From an uncultured Collinsella sp. (GTDB lineage Bacteria; Actinomycetota; Coriobacteriia; Coriobacteriales; Coriobacteriaceae): a stretch of DNA of 13,820 bases. Within the stretch, counting starts at the first letter, position 1; every line of letters begins with the position of its first letter. The position numbers were made by a program, and so were the translations under genes. Of this stretch, positions 7,025 to 13,103 are shown one piece after another. A model generated the notes under the pieces. The model saw only the letters and a program-made list of their open reading frames with translations. It was not told the DNA's origin and searched no databases. The stretch is taken from positions 1-13,820 of the forward strand of contig UREE01000057.1 of NCBI GenBank assembly GCA_900546825.1, given 5' to 3'.

Positions 7025-7756
7025 TTAGCGACGGGCGCGGAGCTTTTCGTAGCCTTCGGCGAAGAAGGCGACCGTCGCGGCGTCCGTCGCGGCGGCATCG
7101 GTATCGTCGGCAGGGACCACGCCGTGCTCGTCGCTCACCAGGAACAGCGCGCCCTTGAGCTGAGCGGGGATGTCTACGCGCGTAACCGAGATGCCCTTGG
7201 TCTGGGCCAGCTGCTCGATGAGCGTCGCCGTACCGCACAGGCACTCGTCCGCCGGTGCCACAAAGGCCAGCTCGCCGTCGTTGACGGCAGCAAGCAACTC
7301 GGGTGCCACGCCGGTTTCGTCGGCCTCGGAGCGGGCCTCGGCGGAGCGGGCACGCAGCGCCTTGGCCGAAGTATCGGCCAGCGGCTCGTACTCCCCCACC
7401 GTCATGGCGGCATTGCCGTTGATGTCGATCACCAGCATGAGCACACCGTCGTGCGCGGTGTAATCGCCCTCGGCAAGCGACCACTCAACGTGCTGTTTGG
7501 CCCAGCTGAGCATGTTATGGGTAAGCGGCTCGCCCTGCACCAGGCGCTCAGATAGCGCACGGATGTGGCGGTTGAGCATGGGCACCTTTTTGTTGGACAT
7601 GCGCCAACGGCAGATAAGCGCGGGCTTGTCGAGCGTGAACTTCTCGACCGCCTCCTGATTGGCGCAAAAGTCCTCGTACGCGCGCTGGTCCTCGGCATTG
7701 CCAAACAGCTCGGCATCATCAATCTGGGGCATGGTCATACCTTTCGTATTAGTCAT
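7025..7756 (-). CDS. Uncharacterised protein, possible divergent class IV aminotransferase fold
   Basis: This is a 243-residue soluble protein with no signal peptide or membrane segment. I do not recognise it with confidence. Some stretches resemble fold-type IV PLP enzymes (PabC, branched-chain aminotransferase): LNRHIRALSERL (61-72) is like the early DxHLxRL helix, K132 in AKALRARSAEARSEADETG sits where the PLP lysine would be, and LCGTATLIEQLAQTKGISV (173-191) plus FLVSDEHGVVP (205-215) resemble the GxTR and AdEvFltnS-GvvPV regions. The usual E-x-S-x-x-N-x-F stretch is missing, so catalytic activity is doubtful. ATGs at 7756 (GAGGAC upstream) and 7732 (AAAGG upstream) both have ribosome sites; I use the longer. 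It is transcribed in the purH direction but lies behind a terminator. Confidence 0.8.
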   Translation of the reverse strand: MTNTKGMTMPQIDDAELFGNAEDQRAYEDFCANQEAVEKFTLDKPALICRWRMSNKKVPMLNRHIRALSERLVQGEPLTHNMLSWAKQHVEWSLAEGDYTAHDGVLMLVIDINGNAAMTVGEYEPLADTSAKALRARSAEARSEADETGVAPELLAAVNDGELAFVAPADECLCGTATLIEQLAQTKGISVTRVDIPAQLKGALFLVSDEHGVVPADDTDAAATDAATVAFFAEGYEKLRARR

Positions 7757-7772
7757 TCCGTCCTCTTATACC

Positions 7773-7808
7773 AAAAAGACGGCCCTCCAAACGGAGCGAC
7801 CGTCTTTT
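7773..7808 (-). terminator. Intrinsic terminator or attenuator between purH and the next gene
   Basis: AAAAGACGG (7774-7782) pairs with CCGTCTTTT (7800-7808), with an inner CTCC-AAAC-GGAG stem at 7785-7796. On the minus strand it is followed by a run of five T. It ends only 16 bases before the ATG at 7756, which is unusually close. It could end purH transcripts or act as an attenuator for the downstream gene. Confidence 0.75.
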
Positions 7809-7848
7809 GCAGAGATTATTTTGACGATATGGTCAGGCGACCGATCAG

Positions 7849-7878
7849 CTTAATGGGATAGAACAACATCCCATTAAG
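7849..7878 (-). other. Perfect 11-bp hairpin in the purH 3' region
   Basis: CTTAATGGGAT (7849-7859) and ATCCCATTAAG (7868-7878) are a perfect inverted repeat with an eight-base loop. No T-run follows on the minus strand, so it is not a normal terminator. Its right arm overlaps by two bases the large structured element next to it. Confidence 0.6.
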
Positions 7879-7981
7879 GGTTTTCCAAGTGCCCGAGATT
7901 GCCCCGAAAGAGGAGCGCCGCGTACTAAATGTACGCAAGCGACGGTGTGAGGGGCAAGGTCGGGTGCTTGGGAAAGCCCTA
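7877..7981 (-). other. Long structured element spanning the purH stop codon
   Basis: The region can fold as one long interrupted stem. AGGGTTTTCC (7877-7886) pairs imperfectly with the sequence that includes the purH stop (7970-7980). CCAAGTGCCCGA (7885-7896) pairs with TCGGGTGCTTGG (7960-7971) through two wobble pairs. TTGCCCC (7899-7905) pairs perfectly with GGGGCAA (7951-7957), and the tip is GCGTAC-TAAAT-GTACGC (7920-7936). Candidates are a 3' mRNA stabilising structure, a REP-like repeat or a leader RNA for the next gene. I do not recognise a known RNA family. Confidence 0.55.
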
Positions 7982-9586
7982 GTGCCTAAAATGTCTGGCC
8001 CCGGTGAAGACCATCGCAATACCATGCTCGTTGCAGGCCTGGATGCTCTCGTCATCGCGCTTGGAGCCGCCGGGCTGAATGATGCAGGTCACGCCATGCG
8101 CGGCAAGCACGTCGACGTTGTCGCGGAACGGGAAGAATGCGTCGCTTGCGCAGGCAAAGCCGCCCTTCTCCACGCCCTCGCGCTCGCAGAAGTCCTCGGC
8201 GCGCTCGCAGGCAAGCAGTGCAGAGTCAACGCGGTTGGGCTGACCCGGGCCCATGCCAATGCCGGCCTTACCCTTGGAGACCAGGATGGCGTTGGACTTG
8301 ACGCCCTTGCAGACCTTCCAGGCAAACTCGAGCTCGGCCATCTCGGCGTCGGTGGGCTTGCGGTCGGTGGGGAACGTAAAGGTCGCGGGATCCTCGGTCA
8401 CGTGGTCGACTTCCTGCACCAGCATGCCGCCGTCGATGGAGCGCAGCTCCACCTTGGCACCGTGGTCCACGCCACCGGTAGCCAGCACGCGCAGGTTGGG
8501 GCGCTTGGCCATGCGCTCGAGCGCCTCGGCGGTGTAGCTCGGGGCGATGATGACCTCGACGAACTGCTTGTTCTGATCGGCAAAGTGCTCAACCAGCTCA
8601 TAGGGAACCTCGCGGTTGCAGGCGATGATGCCGCCAAAGGCGCTCTTGGGATCGCAGGCGAAAGCGCGGTCGTAGGCAGCCGTGATGTCCTCGGCAACGG
8701 CGGAACCGCAGGGGTTCTGGTGCTTGAGGATCACGCAGGCCGGCTCGTCGAACTCGCGGACCAGGTTCCAAGCGGCGTCGGCATCCAGATAGTTGTTGTA
8801 GCTGAGCGGCTTGCCCTGGATCTGCTCGGAGCCAACGAGCGGGAACTGCGAGCTCGCGGTGTTCTCGCAGCCCTCGGCAAAGCGGTAGACCGTAGCCTTC
8901 TGCTGAGGATTCTCGCCATAGCGCAGGTCGTCGACCTTCTCCAGCGAAATCTCGAGCTTGGCAGAGGTGTCCGCCACGTCGCTTGCCTGGGCGGCAAGCC
9001 AACGGGAGATAGCCGTGTCGTAGGCGGCGGTGGTCTGGTAGACCTTCACCTGCAGGCGACGACGGGTGGAAAGCGTGGTGCAGCCGCCGGTCTCGCGCAT
9101 CTCGGCCAGGACGGCGTCGTAGTCGGCCGGATCGGAGATGACGGTAACGCTCGTGGCGTTCTTGGCGGCAGAGCGCAGCATGGAGGGGCCACCGATGTCG
9201 ATGTGCTCGATGGCGTCCGCGAAGGTGACCTCGGGGTTGGCGACGGTCTTCTCGAACTCGTACAGGTTGACGACGACCAGGTCGATCAGCTTAATGCCGT
9301 GCTGAGCCGCCTCCTGCATGTGCTGCTCGGAATCGCGGCGGGCCAGCAGCGCGCCGTGGACCTTGGGGTGCAGGGTCTTAACGCGGCCGTCCATCATCTC
9401 GGGATAGCCCGTGAACTCCTCGATGGGGGTTACGGGAACGCCCGCGTCCTCGATGGCACGAGCCGTGCCGCCCGTAGAGATGATCTCGACGCCAAAGTCG
9501 TCAACCAGCGTCCGTGCGAAATCGACGACGCCCGTCTTATCGGTAACCGAGATCAACGCGCGTGCGATCTTCACATCAGATCCCAT
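7979..9586 (-). CDS. purH: Bifunctional AICAR formyltransferase / IMP cyclohydrolase
   Basis: PurH carries out the last two steps of de novo IMP synthesis in the cytoplasm: formyl transfer from 10-formyl-THF to AICAR, then ring closure to IMP. At 535 residues it has the family length. The N-terminal cyclohydrolase (MGS-like) domain shows STGGT at 37-41, GRVKTLHPKVHGALL at about 67-81 and IDIGGPSM at 129-136. The transformylase domain shows RYGENPQQKA at 222-231 and KHQNPCG at 288-294, whose K288/H289 match the catalytic Lys-His pair. GMGPGQPNRVDS, SDAFFPFRDNVD and a C-terminal end in GARHFRH are also typical. AGGAGGA at 9591-9597 sets the ATG. No other pur gene is adjacent. No frameshift or missing motif was seen. 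Confidence 0.97.
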   Translation of the reverse strand: MGSDVKIARALISVTDKTGVVDFARTLVDDFGVEIISTGGTARAIEDAGVPVTPIEEFTGYPEMMDGRVKTLHPKVHGALLARRDSEQHMQEAAQHGIKLIDLVVVNLYEFEKTVANPEVTFADAIEHIDIGGPSMLRSAAKNATSVTVISDPADYDAVLAEMRETGGCTTLSTRRRLQVKVYQTTAAYDTAISRWLAAQASDVADTSAKLEISLEKVDDLRYGENPQQKATVYRFAEGCENTASSQFPLVGSEQIQGKPLSYNNYLDADAAWNLVREFDEPACVILKHQNPCGSAVAEDITAAYDRAFACDPKSAFGGIIACNREVPYELVEHFADQNKQFVEVIIAPSYTAEALERMAKRPNLRVLATGGVDHGAKVELRSIDGGMLVQEVDHVTEDPATFTFPTDRKPTDAEMAELEFAWKVCKGVKSNAILVSKGKAGIGMGPGQPNRVDSALLACERAEDFCEREGVEKGGFACASDAFFPFRDNVDVLAAHGVTCIIQPGGSKRDDESIQACNEHGIAMVFTGARHFRH

Positions 9587-9686
9587 GCAGTCCTCCTGTC
9601 TGGTACGCCGCCGTGCTCTGTGAGTCGGTGATACGTCGATCTGCAGCGCTCGCGCAGCGGCATTGAAAATACTGATTTAATGTAGC

Positions 9687-9705
9687 GCATCGAGCGCGTC
9701 GATGC
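9687..9705. promoter_or_regulatory. 19-base palindrome upstream of purH, possible operator
   Basis: GCATCGA-GCGCG-TCGATGC is a perfect 7-bp inverted repeat with a five-base spacer, about 100 bases upstream of the purH start in the divergent purH/GNAT gap. A weak minus-strand -10-like TACATT lies at 9679-9684, so the palindrome would cover the -10 to -35 interval. It does not look like a known PUR box. Regulatory function is inferred. Confidence 0.4.
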
Positions 9706-9863
9706 ACCCCGCAACGGTCGCATGTGCAGAAAAAGCTTGCGAGTGGAGGATGTGGGCGCAGCGCCGGGCACGGTGAGTTCATGGAACACAGGGGCACCAT
9801 AATTAGATGCCAATGGCGTGGTAGAACTGTGCTCGATATGCATCCGCAAAAGAAAGAGGCACC

Positions 9864-10505
9864 ATGGTCTCGCGGGTTCTCTACCGACCGTTTGACACCG
9901 AAGACTTCGACGCCATTGCGCTGATTCTGCAGCAGCTTTGGCATAACAATTCGGATAACGATGAGTACAACCGCCTTGAGGCCGCGTGCGACCTCGCCTA
10001 TTGCCTTTCGTCATCGACGTTTTCGCAGGTTGCGGTGATTGACGGCGAGGCGCGCGGCATTGCACTTGCACGCGCAGGACAGAACCCCGGCGTCACTATC
10101 AACGAGCATTGGATGGATACCGAACGCGCGCTGCTATCGCAGATGCGTGAGCTGGAGCCTGATGCCTGCGCCGAGTATCTCTCGTTTGTGCGCGCAACCA
10201 TCCGAACCAACAACCGCCTGCTCGAGAGCAGCCCGTTGCCGCACGACAACGAGGTCACGCTGCTTGCCGTGGATCGCGATGTCCATGGCCTGGGCGTTGG
10301 CACGGTTCTACTCGATGCCGCGGTCTCGCACCTGTCCTCGCTTGGAGCGACGAGGGCGCACCTGTACACCGACTCCAACTGCTCGTGGAAGTTCTACGAG
10401 CTGCACGGCTTTAAGCGCACGGCCACGCACCGCGCCAACCGCGAAGAGCGCCGTCACGACATGCCGCGCGAAAGCTTTCTCTACGAACTCGACCTAACAG
10501 CCTAA
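9864..10505 (+). CDS. GNAT-family N-acetyltransferase
   Basis: This is a 213-residue cytoplasmic protein. The acetyl-CoA binding motif A is EVTLLAVDRDVHGLGVGTVL at about 130-149, with the pyrophosphate loop HGLGVG at 141-146. SNCSWKFYELHGFKR at 171-185 matches the motif B helix with its usual Tyr. The N-terminal 60 residues (YRPFDTEDFDAIALIL) fit the family's first strand and helices, and the roughly 60-residue polar middle section may set substrate choice. GAGG at 9856-9859 supports the ATG. It is a lone gene, divergent from purH. The substrate cannot be told from sequence. Confidence 0.9.
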   Translation: MVSRVLYRPFDTEDFDAIALILQQLWHNNSDNDEYNRLEAACDLAYCLSSSTFSQVAVIDGEARGIALARAGQNPGVTINEHWMDTERALLSQMRELEPDACAEYLSFVRATIRTNNRLLESSPLPHDNEVTLLAVDRDVHGLGVGTVLLDAAVSHLSSLGATRAHLYTDSNCSWKFYELHGFKRTATHRANREERRHDMPRESFLYELDLTA

Positions 10506-10517
10506 ACCTGTCACTTA

Positions 10518-10620
10518 GGGACGTTCCTTTTATGCCGGCACCCCGGGACACTCCTTGGCAGCAACCACACCTAGTCATTGGGGACGTTCTTAAATGACTA
10601 GTCGTTGGGGACAGTCTTGG
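10518..10620. repeat. Cluster of four GGGAC-type degenerate repeats (REP-like)
   Basis: Four copies of a GGGAC-NN-TC-Y-T core start at 10518, 10545, 10581 and 10608, spaced 27, 36 and 27 bases apart. The last two lie in a longer direct repeat (TAGTCATTGGGGACGTTCTT against TAGTCGTTGGGGACAGTCTT, three differences). CTAGTCATT (10571-10579) pairs with AATGACTAG (10593-10601) around one copy. The arrangement resembles REP sequences mobilised by Y1-type (RAYT) transposases, but no such gene is in the window. Confidence 0.6.
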
Positions 10621-10680
10621 GTAATACAGTCGCCGAAGCCCTCCCCGGCATCACCCTATAGGGGGTCTGAAAATGTCCGT

Positions 10681-10905
10681 GGTCAAAAAAATCAAATATG
10701 AGTACTGTTACCTTTTTAGTAGCAGCGCAATTCGGCTTTTTCGGGTCTCTTAGGCGTCTCGACGCGTCGGATGAACTAACGCATCTCCCCAAATGTACAA
10801 TAAAATGGACTCCTAACGAGAAATAATATCGTTAGGAGTCCATTTTTTAGTACAAACAAATGTGACAATCTAGGCAACAGTACTCATATTTGGCATTTTT
10901 TGCCC
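10681..10905. mobile_element. MITE-like element with about 32-base terminal inverted repeats
   Basis: The left end (10681-10712) and right end (10873-10905) are inverted copies of each other. A perfect 17-base core (AACAGTACTCATATTTG at 10876-10892 in plus orientation) is flanked by near-matching GG/CC ends and A/T runs. About 160 AT-rich bases lie between, with no coding potential. This contrasts with the GC-rich surroundings. No clear target-site duplication is visible, so the exact limits are uncertain. Confidence 0.6.
10794..10854. terminator. Strong bidirectional terminator hairpin
   Basis: The 18-base arms at 10802-10819 and 10829-10846 are perfectly complementary with a nine-base loop, and outer TGTAC/GTACA (10794-10798, 10850-10854) extends the stem. 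A run of six T follows on plus and an A-rich side gives U residues on minus. It lies between the convergent GNAT and DUF2207 genes and inside the MITE-like element, so the element may supply termination here. Confidence 0.8.
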
Positions 10906-10958
10906 ATTGCCCCTTGCGCGAAGGTCCGCAGCGGAAAGTATGGCCCGTTTCGATGCAC

Positions 10959-11006
10959 AAAAATGGGATGAATCTTCCCTGGCAACCGCCCAGAAAGATT
11001 CACCCC
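10959..11006 (-). terminator. Intrinsic terminator of the DUF2207 gene
   Basis: On the minus strand GGGGTGAATCTTTCTGG and CCAGGGAAGATTCATCCC form a long, slightly mismatched stem around GCGGTTG, followed by A and five T (10959-10963). It begins 14 bases past the stop codon. Confidence 0.8.
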
Positions 11007-11020
11007 AAAGCAAGCGCTCG

Positions 11021-12967
11021 CTAGAATGTTCCGCCGCCGCCTCCGCCGACGCCGCCGCCTCCGCCGCCCGAGAAGCCGCCACCACCGCCGCCACTCGAGC
11101 TATCGGAGCTCGAAGCCAACTCGCGGATGGTCTCGTGATACACATCGTTGAACGAATCGAGCGGAGACTCGTTGCCGTAGTGATGGTAATACCACCAGTA
11201 GCAGGGGTAGTTGTCGTAGAAATCGTCGCTGTTGCGCAGGTCCGCAGGCACGGCCTCGGCCAGCTGTCGCAGCACTTCTTTCGAAACGCCCAGGGCAACG
11301 CCCATCACCAGCAGCTTGTTCCACAGCACCAGATCGCCCGGGACGGCTTCCTTTAGGCGTGTGAAATCCTCGAGCCAATGCTTGAGCGCCTTGCATCGAG
11401 CCGCCACCTCGGCGCCCTCCGGCGTGTAACGGCGGAAGGTGCAGCTCAGGACAAAGCCCACGATCGTGACGGGGATCGAAATCATAGCGGCACCGACGTT
11501 GGCGTCCGCAAAGTCGGTATAGAACAGAGAGCCCAAAATGCCAAAGACAATGATGATGCCGAGAACCAGGCCGGCCACCATCGCGATAGTGCCATCCGAT
11601 GCGATAAACTCGCGCTCCTCCAGCTTGCCCTTAACCGTGCTCTGATAGTCCTCGAGCTTGTCGCCAACAGATTCAGTACGCTCGCTGGCATACTCCTCCA
11701 GCTCGCTAAACGTGCGCGAACGGACGCCGTCTTTATCGGGCTTAACGCCAGCGAAGAAGACCTTGAGCACGTCGCGATCGATGCCGTCCTTCTTGGCAGC
11801 CTTCCAGGCCTCGTCGGTCACTGTGATGCGATACGTCTGCTCCTCTTTTTCGCGACGGAGCAGACCCTTCTTCTTGGTCTCGGTCGCTTCTTCCAGCTTG
11901 ATCACACGGTCGTCAGTGAGCTTCATGAGCGTGGCGATATATGCCTGATCGGGCACCTCGTTCCAGCTCATGAGGGCCGAAAGCACGGCGGGATGGTCGG
12001 CCGAGGGCACATCGCGGAAATATTCGTCCTGGAAAAGCGGCTTGGGCTTGGGCTTGCGCAGCTTGAGCATAACGATTGTGCCGGTAAATGCCACCGCCGC
12101 AACAACACTTAGCACGGCAAGTGCATTGGCAATCATGCGAGCGTGAGCGCGGCGGGCGTTAGCTTCGTCGGCCCATTCCTTCTCTTCGCTCAGAATCGTT
12201 GACATGCGCTCTTCGCCCGAAGCGGCAAGCTGCGGCACCCAGTCGCTAGGGAAGGCGATGCGTGCCTCGGCGAATTCGCCCTGTTGCACGCAGGGAATGG
12301 TATAGGTGACCATGGGCTCGTCCTCATCGAGCGACACGTCGCCCGTCAGCGGACCATGGCCCCATGCGCGAAAGTTATCGCCCTTGACGGCCGCCGTCCC
12401 GGCAGCGGCATTCGCGAAGCACACTTCCATCTCGACGTCATCGGAATCCGCAGACCAGCCGTCACCCACGAACTTCCAGTAGAGCTCGGCGGTATCGGCC
12501 CAGTTCATAACCGCACCGGTCATGGTGTAGCTCACGTAGTAGATTGCGCTGTCGCCGCTCTCGTGAGGGCTGAACACCTTAATCCTTACGCCGTCACCGG
12601 TCTGCTCAACCGTGTAGACGCCAGAGTCGCCCTTGTTCGCGCTATCGACTTTGTTAAACGCGGTGTCATCTTCCTCGACGCTCAGCACATTGACGCCCAC
12701 CAAGCCGCCTTGCTGGTTAGAGCCTGTATTGATATCCCAATACACGCCGTTAATGTCATCGTCGAAATCGAACTGGCGTCCCTCGACAACGGTCAGCGAG
12801 CCATCGGCCTCGACCGTGGCGCCGATGTAGGTTTGGCTCATGGAGTAGCCGTCGGCGTGCGCGGCAGCAGGCAGCAGCAGCAACGCAAGCGCGACGAGTG
12901 CGCAGACGGAAGCGAATCGCGCAAACAGGCGGCGCTGCCGACAGGGCTTGGCAACGGGGGCGTTCAT
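11021..12967 (-). CDS. DUF2207 domain membrane protein with Gly-rich tail
   Basis: This is a 648-residue predicted envelope protein. A signal peptide covers about 1-38 (Arg-rich start, long Leu/Ala core, AHA before D39). The exported DUF2207 domain covers about 40-250. Transmembrane helices lie at about 279-301, 461-482 and 492-509, and a charged cytoplasmic part sits at about 302-460. The C-terminus is Trp/Tyr/His-rich (CYWWYYHHYG), then Ser, then a Gly tail (about 626-648) ending GGTF, typical of this family. The ATG at 12967 is preferred over that at 13003 because AAAGGA lies upstream and a weak extended -10 (TGGTATCAC, near 12985) falls between them. The function of the family is not established. 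It is a single gene with its own terminator, downstream of an IS110 element reading the same way. Confidence 0.9.
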   Translation of the reverse strand: MNAPVAKPCRQRRLFARFASVCALVALALLLLPAAAHADGYSMSQTYIGATVEADGSLTVVEGRQFDFDDDINGVYWDINTGSNQQGGLVGVNVLSVEEDDTAFNKVDSANKGDSGVYTVEQTGDGVRIKVFSPHESGDSAIYYVSYTMTGAVMNWADTAELYWKFVGDGWSADSDDVEMEVCFANAAAGTAAVKGDNFRAWGHGPLTGDVSLDEDEPMVTYTIPCVQQGEFAEARIAFPSDWVPQLAASGEERMSTILSEEKEWADEANARRAHARMIANALAVLSVVAAVAFTGTIVMLKLRKPKPKPLFQDEYFRDVPSADHPAVLSALMSWNEVPDQAYIATLMKLTDDRVIKLEEATETKKKGLLRREKEEQTYRITVTDEAWKAAKKDGIDRDVLKVFFAGVKPDKDGVRSRTFSELEEYASERTESVGDKLEDYQSTVKGKLEEREFIASDGTIAMVAGLVLGIIIVFGILGSLFYTDFADANVGAAMISIPVTIVGFVLSCTFRRYTPEGAEVAARCKALKHWLEDFTRLKEAVPGDLVLWNKLLVMGVALGVSKEVLRQLAEAVPADLRNSDDFYDNYPCYWWYYHHYGNESPLDSFNDVYHETIRELASSSDSSSGGGGGGFSGGGGGGVGGGGGGTF

Positions 12968-13079
12968 AGGCACATCCTTTGTCTGTGATACCAGTAGCGT
13001 CATTGTCCCACGTTTGCGGGTTCATGTGACGAACATCTCGGCAACCGGAGCAGCAAACGGGACAAAAGTCACCCTCCCC

Positions 13080-13103
13080 GCACCCCGGCGGCTAGTCATT
13101 GGG
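13080..13103. repeat. REP-like fragment next to the IS110 end
   Basis: GCACCCCGG (13080-13088) is followed by CTAGTCATTGGG (13092-13103). Both strings occur in the same order and orientation in the repeat cluster near 10538-10582. The match stops at 13103, just where sequence belonging to the insertion element appears to begin. Confidence 0.5.

Noticed and set aside
6970..7028. Terminator after the uncharacterised gene
   Set aside because: AAATGATT/AATCATTT and CGGGGA/TCCCCG inverted pairs exist here, but the loops are large and no T-run follows in the right place.
7889..9631. 580-codon plus-strand open frame
   Set aside because: It is antisense to purH with no recognisable motif; stop-free antisense frames are common at this GC content.
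9587..9863. Purine riboswitch upstream of purH
   Set aside because: I could not find the conserved three-way junction core; only a simple palindrome is visible.
11037..11100. GCC/GCCTCC repeat tract as a separate repeat feature
   Set aside because: It is simply the codon pattern of the Gly-rich tail of the DUF2207 protein.
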